Shown here piece by piece: positions 20,801 to 35,090 of a DNA stretch of 64,000 nt. A program made the position numbers and the translations under genes. The notes under the pieces are model-generated. The model did no database searches. It saw nothing but the letters and a program-made list of their open reading frames with translations, and was not told where the DNA came from. Each line of letters opens with the position of its first letter. Position 1 is the first letter of the stretch. The stretch comes from Opisthorchis felineus (Eukaryota > Platyhelminthes > Trematoda > Opisthorchiida > Opisthorchiidae): the NCBI GenBank assembly GCA_004794785.1, contig SJOL01006490.1, forward strand, positions 124,001 through 188,000. Reading direction: 5' to 3'.

Positions 20801-23800
20801 AATCCACTTCCGACTAAAGATTGGCAAACAATTCTTCTTAATGCTTCTTTGCAGTCAGCTGCTTGGATGATAAACTTCAAAGAATGCTTCAACAGCTCAT
20901 TAGAAATACGCACGTACACAAAAAGACGACTTTTCTTCTGTTAATCTTGGGTGCGCATTGCTGTGAGTCCTTAGGCTTGCCCTGCTTTGAAATCCAGGTA
21001 ACACAGAAAAGACAACTACCACGTATGTAAAAGAAGCAGATCTTGGGCTTATCGGTTAAGACATGATGCCTTCGAAATGGACCAAAAGTTTTTATGTCAA
21101 GCAAGTCTATAAAAGTCTTTATGGTCGTGGGCTGCACCTCTGTGTGGGCTGTCGAAACAATATCTGACTACGTGCGTGACCTCTACATTAAAAGCTTGCG
21201 GCAACCTTGTCTTGGCCGAAAATGCGAACTTTAAATTGAGGTCCTTTAGATATATTAATGTGAGTCTCCTATGTACGGTAACTGGTCGCGCCATTCCAAG
21301 TTACTACATATTTTCCCGTCTTTTTGCCCTAATGCAATGCTCCTGCAAGGGTCATGCTGTAGCATGACATCGAACCAATGCGTTGTATTTCTAGGTATAA
21401 CCATCTGCGTTGTTGAGCATGAAGGTCACGTTCGTTAATCATTTGAGTAATAGGATGAACTGATCTCGGATTTGCCGAGCATCTAGGAAGATTGGTTCCT
21501 TAAATGAACCTACTGATCCTGGATTATTTAATCGAATATCACAACTTCACAAATAGTTTTTTCTAGGTTTTCTGCTGCTCTGTCTTGTTCCTTGCGCACT
21601 CACTCAACTTCGCTTGACCAGCAATTTATCACCCATCGTTATATTTATATATCCTCATCTGCTTCCAACATGCGAAAGTTTCGGTATAAAATTTTTGTCT
21701 AATTTAAGTGAAGCTATAGATTGACGATTAATTCTTTAGCCCGATTGTTTGAATGGCATGCAAGTGCCGTTGGTTACATGGCGCGGTGAACTGGGACGGC
21801 CACATCTGACAGAATCTAGTGCCAAATTTTGTCACTGCACCGCAGGTGCGTGCAAGAAAAAATGTAGACACCGGAAAGCATGGAGTAAGTTTACACGACC
21901 AAGAGAGCCAAGCGCAAACAACTCGGCAAATAATCCATCCGTACGACAACTGTGCACAAACATTTAAATCAACTCCCACAGAATCTAGCAACGGGAGACT
22001 CTGGGTCCAGTTCTCTTAACGAATGATGTGTAGGCTGAGTGGTAAAACCACTAAACTGGTCCACTTGATGACGTGAAGCGCAGAAGAAATAACACCTACT
22101 CCCATTATTATACGTCTAGGTGTATGGGTGAAACATTTAATGAAAGGCGATTACTACCTAACATCAATAAACAGGAAATTTTAGGTACATTTAATCCCAT
22201 GATTATGGGTGAATTTTTCATGTGCGAAAAGTGAAACAAATGACCTGTTTCAAGTACAGCTTGCTTGCTTAGGTTTTCCCAAATTTCCACAGGTCATTCT
22301 CAGTTTGCAATCACATTTTTCCTGCTGATGTCTCCTGTTGTTTCTGGTGAATTGGCGAGGTTGTAAATTACGTCTACTAGTTTCCAAAAGTGCGAATATA
22401 TTAACAAGATCTTTGCATCATTTTATCAGTTCGGTTGCGTGCCCGTTTCAGGTCAAAATCCCCGGTACAGCCATTCTGACTTCCGCCGGATGGCACCCTT
22501 AGTTGGTATCCTAGGCATGTTCATACAAAGCATTCTACTTTCAATATTATTGTAGTTTTCAATCAGTAACCATCAGTGATTGAAGCCCAAACAATGATGA
22601 TTAGTCTGGTTTAAGAGCTTCCTTTGAGGATGATGAACATACCCACAGAATCACGGAAGACTACAAGGTTGATGATGTTATAGTAATAACGGTGTAAATT
22701 AAGAGAACCCTACAATTTACTGTAATCTAATGCGAACTTGTAAACCGCCCCCCTTCTTGTAACTTTGGTTTTATGTTCAGTGCGCTTCCTCTGGGGACTG
22801 TTTGCGGGCTAAATACTTTCAAGTGCAAGGAAATAGAATCTGGACGTACGTCTGAAAGTTTCTTTCGTGGTCTCTGTCTCAGCAATGGGTACCCGACCTA
22901 AAATTTGGCAAAATCACTTAAGCCTTCGCCCTTATGTAATACATTTATATAACACGACGCAACAGAATAGGAATAGAAATGTATAAATAGATAACCATAT
23001 GATTATATTTGCATGTAGTAAGGTTGTTAAAACGGCCGAAAAAAGGCTGTTTTATCTCAAGAGGATATAAGGACACAATTTTCAGTTCTCACGAAGCGGC
23101 ATTTGCTTGTCTTCATATTATTGTGTTCACTCCTGTACACTACTCGCCCTTTTCGATCTACTTCCAGAAGCATCAGTGCTGCCAGAAAGTGAAACAAAAT
23201 GCACTTAGAATTGTCTTCTGAAAGATGCCGAACTGATTTTCCTGCCTGTCGAGAATTCCAAAACTTATCGTCTGAGGCACACAAATTGCTGTCCACCTGT
23301 CTACTTCAATAAAGCTGCAGCACTCAACCGACAGATTATTAATCAACAGTGACAGAGTGTGCTTTTTCTGTCCACGGAACCGACTTGGGTTTCCTCACTT
23401 CATTGCCAAGTTTGATGAATGAGAGGGATTCAACTTGTCGCCGAGACTGATTCGTTCCGCCAGATGGGAAGCAGTCCAGGGCGATTCTTTCTTCACTCGC
23501 GATTCCAAAAATTAATTTGACTGTTTCGCCCCGTGTTAAACAAACATATAAGCTTCCTAAGGTAAAATTCATTTGCAAATTTTTTGATCCTTTAAAGTAT
23601 TTCTCTAGTAAGTAAACATAAAGATTTGAAGCCAACCACGAGTAGGTTAGATGGTTAGTGATGCATGTCACATTACTACCGGAAACCTGGCAAGTAGTCC
23701 ATCACAAGTGCATCCTGACAAAAAGTTAAACGTAGAATGATATTTAGCATACAGAATTACCTCAGATCTAGTTGTTAAGGCCAGCTGGCTCCAAAATAGT

Positions 23801-26800
23801 GTAAACGAATACATTGTGACTCATTCAATGATACCTTCATTTGTTATCTGAAATACCTTATCAGAAATGTTGTCAAACATGACTTAACTGGTAAATATAT
23901 GTAATTTGCAAATCACTCCAGTCGGTGGCTTTTGTGTCATCTTGATAAACTGGAATGGTAGCATGAAGATATAGAACTTGTGTAAAAAGGATTGAGTAAT
24001 TATTTCACCCAAATTCCACTGAATATCCGTGTCCAAGGTTCCGATTTCTACAGTGCGGTTAAGCCCACTGATGGTTTACCAAATCTCAAAGCAAAGTAAC
24101 AAAAGACTATCAACATCTCTCAGTAAAAGGATGTTCATCGTAAATCCAATGGAAGTGCCTCTGGCGGTATTTTTCTCCACCGACACTCTGAAAACAGAGC
24201 GTTTCACTTATGATTATCATTGTCCTCGACTGGGCGGGTGGAATTACATCAGGATAGACGCTCATTACATCCCATGAAAACCGAAATAAATGCCGTCAGT
24301 AGAACTAGATATCCAAATCCTTAACAAACCGGCGTTGTTATTCCCTTGGCATTTGCCTGCTCATAACGGAGCCCTGACAAACCAAACTGACATTTTCTTG
24401 GATAAGGGTAAGCAACAGATGAGAAGAGAATTCTGCTGATTGAAGTAAACACTGTCTAGCAAAAAGGGAATTGATTGTGGGCCACAGATGTTTGCTTAAT
24501 TAAAGTGGATGCGTGCATCCTTTGTCAGGGCATCCATGTTGTCGCTGTTACACCAACGACAATGGATAGTGGATTTTGCGACAAACTGTCGAATGGATGG
24601 ATCGTCCACCGATTTTGGTATGCAGTAGGCCTCAATATAAAGAAACTCCCAACATACAATAATCCGTGGGTAAAATGCTTTTAATGAGTGAAAACAGACC
24701 CTTTCCATGAAGCAATAAAAATGTCCTTTAAGGAGCATTTACCCTATATAATGAGGTGGTTGTGTTCCTTATCTATGGTGTTTTCATCAGTTAGTCTGAG
24801 GGAACATGAAGCTATCTTATTGACTATTTACGTGTCCAGGCGAAACTGTAAGGGCGGGTAGAGTAAGGTGGGAAGAGATAGGAAATGGATCCATACATAC
24901 TGACTAGAAGGACAGATACAGATAGACAGTTAAACTGCAACCGTTTTACAACCAGCTGTAGATTTAGTAGATCGCTCATGTACACTAATGACTTGCTTAG
25001 TTTGGCAAGCAAGAATCGCAGCCGATTCATTAGACTTTAAATACGGTGAATGGGTTATTCAAGTAGTTGATTGTGGTACTATATGTGAAATAAAAATATA
25101 ACTTCGTTACTTCTCACCCACGTCTTGCACTTTCATAATAAGAAAAAGTCAGCAGTTGCGCCAACCGGACGATGCTTGTCTGGGTGATTCAGCTGAGTAT
25201 GACGTTTGTTCATTGTGGTAAACATTTCATCTCCTACAGGATGGCTGTAATGCGTGCTTTCAAATGATAAGAGGGCACTACCTCCGAGCTGTGGTGTGGA
25301 CTAATCAGAATAACAGCTCCAATGCATCACGGAGACTTTTCACGTGAATGATGTGGTAACAACTTTTACGAACCCTACAACCAATGGGAGAAGACTTCTC
25401 CGTAGGCCATCTTTCGCCTGCATTCATGAGACGATGGCGCCACTGTAACCTTGTAAAGCGTGAGAGAAGCTAACAGTTCATTTGCTTTGATTGTTTGCGG
25501 ACAGGTACACCCATGGTTCGGTGAACACTGAAACTCCCAATCTGTTTCCCGGGGCATGGTGTTTCGGCTAAACCCTCGTAGGTTTTCTTCTGCTTGAAAT
25601 TGGGTACTCGCGTTTTCATGGCACTGTATAAGATCTAGTTTATATATGCGCATCAATCGGTTGCATGGTTTGTGCGTTATGTGCCGGAATTTTATCTTTG
25701 TCGTACAATTGCTAACTAGGCCCTGAGGCACAGGCTGGTAGAACCACCGAACTAGCGCAAGGAAAACTGGTTTGTCAGACAAGGCCTAAGTGTTGTCCAT
25801 TCACCACGGCCCGGCACCTGTACAACCAGGCTTTTCTTGTGTTTGCGTTGTAAAACGGAGCGTGTTGACTGACCGATATGATGATTCTCTTACCTTCCCC
25901 CATGGTCTAGTGTGGTGAGTCATCGGTATCTGCTTTCCTCAATCCGCCAAGGCTGTTATTGGACTGGGACTTCCTAAGTTCACAGTCAGCGACTTGTGTT
26001 TGCTTGCCATTGTGGGCTTCCTGCGTACTTACGACACATTTATGCGTGGTACATGGCGTTGAGTGCACATTCTTGCCATTGAATCTCACACCAGACCCAG
26101 TATGACGGACACTTTGTGCCCGATGTGCGAGTCTTGACTGTGCTAGCGCTTACCGCGCCTTGAAGAGCATTCAGCATTGTTTGTCTTTTCTTCGGCTGTT
26201 GATCTTTACACGCGTGTTTCCATACCAAAGTTCTTACATACGTTGGGATTCATCTTATCTGACTGGAACTGTTAGTGGTCTGACTTCGAAAGAGACGTTT
26301 CTCATTTTTACCTCATATTCTCTTGTAACACTTTCACATTCATCGCTTGCATTTACTTTTTGTCTGTGAACATGCTCTTGAAAAATAAACGATAAAGTGA
26401 AGGCATGTAAAGGCCGGTGCACCTAAGGCTTCACCGGATCGACGCGCATTCCTACGTGTCCTCAACAGGTGAGGGTATGAAATAACCTACAGTTGTCTAG
26501 GTAACTTCATCGATGGGTGAGTGCGTTTCGCTGAGGGGGTTCCAAACACAGCGATGAGTCGGATATCTCACGGGAACGTCCTTGGTTTAAAAAAACACGC
26601 TAAAAAAAGTTTGCACTGTGTTGGATGCATTCAAACTACTCATCGTTGGTAATCTGTAGTGTGGAAGTTTAACACTTAAGAGTCTCAGTGGTTGAGCTGA
26701 TGGCATTCATCGGACGTCGGTACACACGTGAAATCCACAGTGTCACTCTGTTCGTTTTCTCTGGACTGTGGTAAAATTTGTTGCATGTCGCCGCGCTTGA

Positions 26801-29800
26801 CGCTTGGTATGTCATCGACGGGCGACCGCCAATTACATTTGACGTGAGCAATTCATGACACATGTTAAACACTTTGTTAACATCTGCACAAGTGAATATA
26901 CCCATTCTTTAGTGAATATGTGATAAACCAGTGCAGGCTACAAGAAAAGTGGAAAAGTGCATGAAAGAAAATGGCAGCAACAAGATAATCGCGGTTTGAT
27001 TTTCTTGCTTTTTTATTTTTCTGCAGGAATGCAGTCTGTGAAAATTGTTGTCCGAAGGAAGCTACTAAAATTAGGGTAGCTATATCGCCCTGGTGTTTTG
27101 AACTTTCAACGTATTTCCAACATGTTTGATAAGCAAACAGCTGTTCGCAATTTTCTAATGAGTTAGTCTCATCAGAGCAACCGAGTGGATTGCTCCCAGG
27201 GGTCGTCGTACAGTTTACTTTCTTGGTTTTTGCTAATTTTGCCAACTTCAATGAGGGCTCATAATGATAGCCACGTGAATGTGTTTTCTGCTCTAACTGG
27301 TGCGCAATCCATTCATCGAAAAAGTAAAATTCCTGTCTGAAGGGAACTTACGCGAAGTTTGTAATGAGCTTTCCATCTAAATTTGGCTGAACTAGACTTC
27401 ACGAGGAAAATAAGCTGTAGTTTCATCACCAGCAACAAGCCCGACCAGTGAAAGTTTGTTGTCAACTTCGGCTGACACAACTAAACACAACCTTATGACT
27501 TCAGTGAAAGGAAGGATTGCATATGGTTGTCAGTGATGTCTCAGCTACAGAAGCTCACTTCAAACATTATCACAGGCTAGGAATTACGAAATGTTTGTAC
27601 CCACTAGTACACCCCAGTACACAAGTAGACCCTACAATTTGTCCCGGTAGACCAGCAGCTCGCATCAGTCAGACACTGCGTCCATGCGGTCCACTACGAC
27701 TGACGCTCATCTGATCTGGTCCCTGTCCAAACAGTCACAACGTCACTGCTAATTTGGGCGGTTGTCCTTGATTTCTTTTTGCTTTCCAGCAGTATGTGCA
27801 TACCCACATGAAAAGAATGCAAGACGAGTCGTCGCTGACAAGAAGCCTGTTCACTTCATGTACAGTAATTCGGTTATGCAGGGTCCTGTGATGAATTTGT
27901 TTTAAATTCAAAGTTCGGTCACCATCCTGGACTAAAGGTTTGGCTTTAACTTTTGTTTTCACCCGAGAAGGGAATTACTTGGACCCCTCAGTAACCCATC
28001 GGATAGGCGAACTTGGAGATAAGGATGGCGAACTTCATTTCTGCCTTTCGTCATTCGGGCGGGAATAGTACGTACTTCCACCTAAATATGGCATCGTTGT
28101 GGGACGTTTTAGCAAACTTATTATCCTCCCAAACCAACACAGGTCAGACAAAGCTGAGACCGAGCTAGAAAATCAGGGCAAAAACAGAACTGCTCGATAA
28201 CAAGAATTCTAAAGCATACCGCTGTTAAGGTGGCCCACAATGAATTATCAAATTTACTCCGTTAATAACGAACTTGAAAAATAACATCGTTGCTTCCCAA
28301 ACCCCTGCCTTAGTCAAGTATGTAGTCTGACAATGTGTGGGAGCTTTGTCCAAAGCCTGTGAGCCTATGAGCTACGTTAAAGAACTGTTCATGCATATTT
28401 TATCCTTGTGCTCTATTATTTCGTACTTTGTAATGAGGCTTTCGTCAGTGCCCCACCCGTTTGCATGTACACCAGCTTTGTTCGTAATTAAAACTTTATG
28501 AAATTGCACCAAGTTGGTGTTTTTATTCTGACTTCTGTGACTATGCTTTGGGATAAGCAGTTCATTAACAGAAATTGTTGCCAAGCTGGACATTTAAAAA
28601 AAAAGATTATTCCCTGTTTTTATTCTGTGCCTCTATTGTTTCAAAGCTCAGATCATTCCTGTATCACACCCATCCGTACTTGATGAGCCCGTTCATGATT
28701 CAGCATTCATGAATATCAAGGACCATGTGCAGACCTCGTTGTTTCCCCTCTGTCTTTTTCCCATGCGAGTTGTGTCGACGGTGAAGTGTTGATTGATTTT
28801 GACGATCTGTGGTTCAACTGAGTCCACCCATCTCAAACGTATCAACAGGACCATGCTTAAAGATGAGAAATGTCCAATTCTTGTTAATGTTCAGGTAATC
28901 ATACGCACGCTCTCTCACTCCCACGGAGCTTGTGGATCACATTGTCGTCCTGGATAATGTCACCGTCCAGCTATGGGAGTTTAGGCCCATCTAGTGCTGA
29001 AAACATCTCATCAACGAACCAACCAAATTCCCGAATTATATTGTGTAGTGTGGTGCTTTAGACGTCTCGTGGGAATGTCTTGGTAGCTGCTCTATGCACT
29101 GTACAATCCGATCAAGTAAGACTATGATGAGATCCTTGGTGAAGCAACGCTGAACCATTCTGTATGGTGGTCAAAAGCGAAAAAGCCTGTTAGCATATGT
29201 TCAATCGACTTTGACTAACGTTAGTTTAGTTCAGCTTAGGCAAACCAAAAGTGTACATCTGACTGTCCTGGAAAATATGGTTATAAAAACCCAAAATCTG
29301 GATTTTTCACTTCCCAAAAGTGGACGCGAAACCAACAGGAAAACAAGCCGACTGATTTGAAGGCAATAGCTGCAACGTCAGGAACGGTCAAAAAGCTAGC
29401 AGTAAGGTTGAATCCGATATGAACTCAACTGCGTTTCAAACACGGGTAGATTCAAAGTGCCCTTTGTATTTCCTACGTTACCATTAACTTCTTGGTATTG
29501 CAATCATCTTGTTGCAGCTCGTCAATGTAGTTTAAGTAACTTATAATTCATTCGTAAATTTCCTAGCTTTCCGAATTCAAATAAGTCATCTGAACTGACG
29601 AAAATTGACAGAAATGGGTATGATACGACAGAACTCAACATATATACCCAGCCAACTGATCAGGTTTCGTTTTCTACCCTGCGGGTGAAGCAAATACTTT
29701 GTGAGGACACCGAAAGTAACAGAAACCAAGGTTATCGACATTCTACTGAACGATCTTGGGAAAAGCGGGTTACTTAGGTGAAGGATCTTTAAGTGCAACG

Positions 29801-32800
29801 CGAAGGTTTTGAAGAACTTTGGACCAAATCTGCACAAAATACTTATCCTTTATCGTTAAAATCTGTCAATGTAACATCTATTGTGGTCTTCAGACGCTCG
29901 TAATTTAGTAATCTTGCACCATGGACCCTACGCCGTAATGGTTTGATAAGCTGGTTCAAATACTTGACCAGTATGTACTGATATGCAGATCATTCTTTAG
30001 AATGTCCGGTTACAACCCTGTTAATCCTAGAACACCATCTATCATAACCATTGATTTGGGGGGATGTACCTGCTGCCGCGTAACCATGGTTCAAAGCTGA
30101 CGGCATCCTGGTAAGCTACATTAGTTGTGAGGGCGCACTTACGCGATTCACTGTACAGCACAACACGACCAAAAATATAGGAATAAACAGCGCAAACAAC
30201 ATTTACACGATCCATGAGTGAGAAGCACTTTCTAAGTATTGGTAGAAGAGTCAATCACCCATTCACAGAGTCAAAGGTCCCACCACAGTCAAGGAAAGTG
30301 ACTACGGTTGACTTGCAGTATGCCTGGGGCTGCTGAAGAACTTGACGTAAAGGTGAGCTCAATGTGTCTCAAATACCGTCAAACTATTGCTTGGTGCTCC
30401 CACATTTTCGTCACACAAGCCGAAATTGAGCGTGGAAATAGTAGGGAAGCCGGTAGCCACATTACAACAGGTGTAGGACTGATACCTCTATGGATGCAGC
30501 AATCCCTCCAGGTATCTTTTTTGAGTGGAGGTATGACGACTGATTGATTGCATTTTTCCGGGGGGCGATTCTGTTTCCACATAAGTTTTTCACAACAAGG
30601 GCAAAGCAAAACATATTCGTCGTCAGCCCTACGGATGCTTTATGGTGTTTAAAGATAGAAAGGACTATTAATACTTCAGAAACTGACGAACGATTGAAAC
30701 GGACCAAGTTTCGAAATGAGCTGTTCGAATTGTAGACTTGGAGGCTGAGGCTGACAGGCAGTCAAGCTCACGTTTAAAATATTATGCCTGGAGTTTTAAA
30801 TTCTGGTTCCTTTTTAGCACTGGAGTTCTAACTTTATGTGTGATTAAATGACTAACGGAATGTCTCTTTCGCTATGTTAATCGGATTAGCTCAGACAGCT
30901 TACGAGCATGGCGATGTTGCTTAATGTAGATACGCTGCTTGGTTGTTGGGTGACCCACTTAACACCGGACTGACAATGTCACCACCACCGGTGATGAAAC
31001 GTTTTTCATCCAAATGCCAACTTTGGTGAACAGAACAACAACCGAGCTTACGCGCATTCCCTACCGTACTGGCTCATTCTGCCCCTTGCGCCTTCTGGTC
31101 TCACTACGCTTCTCTGTCCATACACAGATTTTTGACGTTTAACCAACTCCCCGGTCAAATTATGCTCTTTGCCCAAATGGTTGCAGCTTCTTGCATCAAG
31201 CAGTGGCACTGACCGTCCTGAGATCCAGTTGTATCCGTTTACATGCTAGGAAATATTACATTCAGTGTTTCAGCTATCCCATAAAGCCGTTATCTTATCC
31301 AAGTTAAGGTCAACTGATTTCGAGGAGGTAGTTTGTAAGATATTACACAGTAAGCATTGACATATCTATCCAGCTTGCGGTCCAGAAACATATTTACTGC
31401 TAAGTGGGTAGCTAGATTTGTGGATAGCAGGGAAGTTTTATGCAAACCTACACCGAAGAAGAGTACGATCTGTATTAACCTGTGCATTCCGGAACGAATG
31501 ACAGTTGACAGCTGGGCCGCGTTATCGGCAGCTGGTCAGCATGCAATCAGTTTGACTCCAAGGTTGTTCAGAAAGACTCAATAAATTGTGCCAACTGCGT
31601 CTAAATCCGCTGTGGATGAGGAGAAACTTGTGGTCAATACAAAAATGCAAGGGGGGTTCGTCATTCTCGTTTCACTCTGCGTCTAAACAAAACACAGCTA
31701 AAAGATGGCTTTAATGAACTGGGGCGCCATACTTCTGCATTGAGATTCCATGGCGTTATTATTGTATCGGACCTTTGCTGTTGGTAGTTAAATTTCGGTT
31801 GAATATCTATCGGTAAGTCTGTTTATAGGTATCAGAGACAGGTCAGGAGCCTAAGCAAGCGAATAGATATACATCACAAAATCTAAGGTTTGAAATATAA
31901 ATAAATGGCATAACAATACTGGCACAACTCTCTCCATGCCGATAGCGTCCAGATAGCAGGGGCACCGGAAGCTCACTTACAGTGCATGGATCCTGTATGT
32001 CATCCAACTGATAAATTATCTCAGTGAGTGTAAGAACAACTTGTTAGTCGGGCTGAGCAAGGTTTCACAATCCCCAAGACCTGAATAGCAGACGCTCAGC
32101 GATCGATGTGAGCGACGTTATGCAATCTGTTACCTTCCTGGTGCTTCTTATGATGTGCCTAGTGGGCTGGTCTGCAGAAGAGTTATTGTTAAGTAGAATG
32201 GAAAGGGGTTTAAAATGTGTCAATAAAGATAAACCCAAAGCCTCATTAGTCACTTGTTTTTACTTACGCGCCCAGCCCTATGCTAACAGATGAGATGACA
32301 AAGCGAAGGACGACGTGGTATGAAGATACCTCTTTTAGAGTATTTTGACGGTTGTATATGGGCTGAAATGTCATCCGGACACCTGAACCTACGCATGAGG
32401 ACGATCAAAGAATTAATCAGTCTTCAACTCAAAAGACTGATAGGTAAATAGCGGCAGTTGACTTACGGAGTGCAGAATATTCTAGCAGTCAAGAAGGAAA
32501 GCAATAAAATCATTGAAACCCATCACCTGGAACAGCAGTAGACCATGTTTGTCAAATTTTGCCCGTTGAATCAAATGGTAGGAGCAGCTCTCTAGATGTC
32601 TCGTCAGAATCTTTCAGTGTAATGGAGGTTTTCAAACCCTCACACACTCCTTTTGATGGTTGTTGTTATATGGTAACATTTGGATAGCGGGTGTGCGAAC
32701 AAGTACTTTTATGGGGACACCTAAACTCCGTCCATTTGGTGATCTAGAATTTCTGGACAAATTTCTTTATTGGTGGTTTATGAGTTTTTGAATTTGTGCA

Positions 32801-34989
32801 GGAAGATTCGTAGCAAACCCTATTTTTAGGCAATTATTGCAAAGATGGAAATATGAAGATGTTCGCCGCCCTATATGCTCTCCTAATGCACCGGAGATTA
32901 TCCAGCTCCGCCACTGCTTCCGGTCATCATAGTTTTGGAGGATAAACTACCACTGGTTTGCATTTTTAAAACGCCAAAGGCCTTATTCATTCAGTTTTCT
33001 CAAGTTTTGCTTGAAAAGCTGAATGTGAAGTGGGGCAACCTGCCGCTTAATTGCAAGCGATTGAGGTGACTTGCTTAGATATTGATAAAAGGACTTTTCA
33101 TATCGGGTGGACGGATGCCGATAATAAGACATTACGTAATACTTTCTCAGAGTAGAAAACCGCAAACGTACAAGTCACAAAGTCTGGCACGAACTGAGAC
33201 CGAACTTCCATGCGTTGGGTTAATGTGTCCCGATAGACGCAAAGAATATGTGGACTAATAAATCGTGCACACCTGTTTGATGGAGTTTCGGTGGCAACTA
33301 ATTTACGTGTATGTCTGCACTGCATCTTTTTGCAACGGATGTCCACTTTGCTTCTTGCGCCGGATGTTGTGTTTCTTCCGATGTGTCAATCAACCCCGAG
33401 AGGATAGAAAATTTCAAATAAATTTTCTGTCCCATGTTATTTTATGCGTGGGGCGGAACTAGACACTTCAGGGAGAAGGTCGAACGGAAAATGCGCAATT
33501 ATCCGATGCTGGAGTTTAGTCACTGACATTTACTGTAGCAACCCAGACTAGGAACTGAGCTGCCGACGAACGCCACCAACTATCTGAATGATGTTATCGA
33601 ATGTAATGTATACCACTAATCTGAAGATGAGTTAAGCTACATGCTTGATTCAGTGTCAGCCGCTTGAGTAGCAGAAAGTGTTGGCTAGTGGACGAAAAAC
33701 GTCATTGAAATAGATAACTATCGGTTCAGTTGGGAACTTTGTTCAACGAAATTTCTTTGTAAGGTCGATTTCGGGTAGTGATGTTCTGCAACATTAACTT
33801 GCGCAGGCTTATATATGTTGGTGCATATATATGTTTGCATTCATAGATGCCTATAAGTATCTAGGTGAACGTAGATAACATCTCTACAAAGGCAAAATTT
33901 GTGGTCCTACACACGCAACTTAGCTGCTAAAGCAGCCTCTCACTCATCGCCGCCTACGAGACCCCACACTGCTTAATTTCTGAATGAACGTATGTCGTCT
34001 AACCAGAGGTTTCCTTCAAATTCCCATCTGTTATCCACGCATGCTTAGATCTAATAATTCATTTTAGTCAGGGTTGCTGCTTCTGTAACTACTCAAAGAT
34101 CTAGCCAACGTTGGCCCCTTGAGGACCCGTGCCCTAATTGACCTGTTCTTCATGTAAAAGCAACTCTAGTTCCATTTCTCCGCCGCTATCTCGAATCCCC
34201 TTGACAGATTTAAGTCAAAAATAATTTGAAAATTCCCTATTGTGGCCTTCTCATCAACTGTTAACTCAGAATTCAGTCATCAACAAACCTTTCCGGAAGA
34301 CCCTAACTTTTAGCTAGGAAACGGGGATTTAGTCAAGCATATTAAAACGAAAGTCCTTGTCACTGTCCACAAACCTAACTAAAATAAATTGATCTACGAA
34401 TTTTGAGTGCTGTTTTTTTCACACAAGTAGGTTGAGGAGCATTTTTGGCACACTGTCTAACACCATTCGCTCTCACTTTCTGGAGAATATTAAACTTGTC
34501 TATTTACTAATCCGATGGAAATTGTTCCTGAAATCAGCGCTCTCATGGCTCTGAGTCAGGCATCCCAGATGGAAGTTTGCCAGAATGTCCGAAAAGCAGT
34601 GAAATAAATTGCCAAATGCTGTCATTTGCATATGAACTTGGTTTTTAAGTGAGCATCAACAGAATTTAACCAGATCTCTTGTTTATAATGGTCACCTGTA
34701 ACTGAATGTGTTGCACCAGACACATCATCACGTTTCAGCTGGTACGACATTAGAGATCCCGCAATGTATTGTCTTGAAGTAACAAACTACTCGTAAGGTT
34801 ACTGAAGAGCCCCTTGGGGCTAGTCTACAGGTGCAAACACGATAGTCTAAAATGAACCATGTCACCAGTCTAGTAGGACACCAGTGACCGATCTTGAATT
34901 GTAGTTTCGAACTAAGCATTAAAAGTGAACTGATTTCTACTAAATGTGATGTCGGTTTACCTAAATCCAACCGGTTGCTATCAACAAGT
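17842..34989. other. Long gene-poor region upstream of protocadherin
   Basis: This is the 5' side of the protocadherin gene and should hold its promoter and any leader exons, but none can be fixed from sequence alone. The longest frame, 17910-18368 on the minus strand (152 codons), overlaps an open frame on the other strand and has no recognisable domain. Other frames (20053-20409, 23339-23671, 25375-25782, 26877-27251, all minus) likewise match nothing I recognise. A-box-like words near 22032 and 30885 lack a B box. Confidence 0.55.
25375..26228 (-). other. Stretch with unusually few stops on the minus strand (possible element remnant)
   Basis: Several adjoining and overlapping open frames (25375-25782, 25907-26089, 26040-26228) cover most of 850 bp on one strand, and the sequence looks somewhat more GC-rich than its flanks. 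The peptides are Cys-rich (for example PNHGCTCPQ and TPCTTHKC), but I recognise no family. The shifting frames suggest an old coding element broken by indels rather than a live gene. No duplicate copy was noticed in the window. Confidence 0.2.
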
Positions 34990-35090
34990 ATTGCCCAAGC
35001 GTGGACATGAGCAGTCAAGGTGTCGGGGTTGTGTTCGAACCAAGGACTTTCTGATCAATACGTACACGCCCTAACCACTGAGCTTCCTCG
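34990..35090 (-). repeat. tRNA-headed SINE copy 1
   Basis: Read on the minus strand, the copy has an A-box-like AGCTCAGTGGTTAGGGCG (about 35083-35066) and a B-box-like GGTTCGAACAC (about 35043-35033) at tRNA spacing, with the shared AAGTCCTTGGTTCGAA segment between. The head resembles the three copies to the right, but the downstream body starts with a CTTGGGCAA word and then differs. The right end is set by the head; the left limit is uncertain. Confidence 0.65.

Noticed and set aside
22032..22062. A-box-like GTAGGCTGAGTGGTAAAACC suggesting a tRNA or SINE
   Set aside because: No B box follows at tRNA spacing and no cloverleaf can be drawn.
30885..30940. GGATTAGCTCAGACAGC resembling a tRNA start
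   Set aside because: There is no B box or T-arm downstream; only the first dozen bases look tRNA-like.
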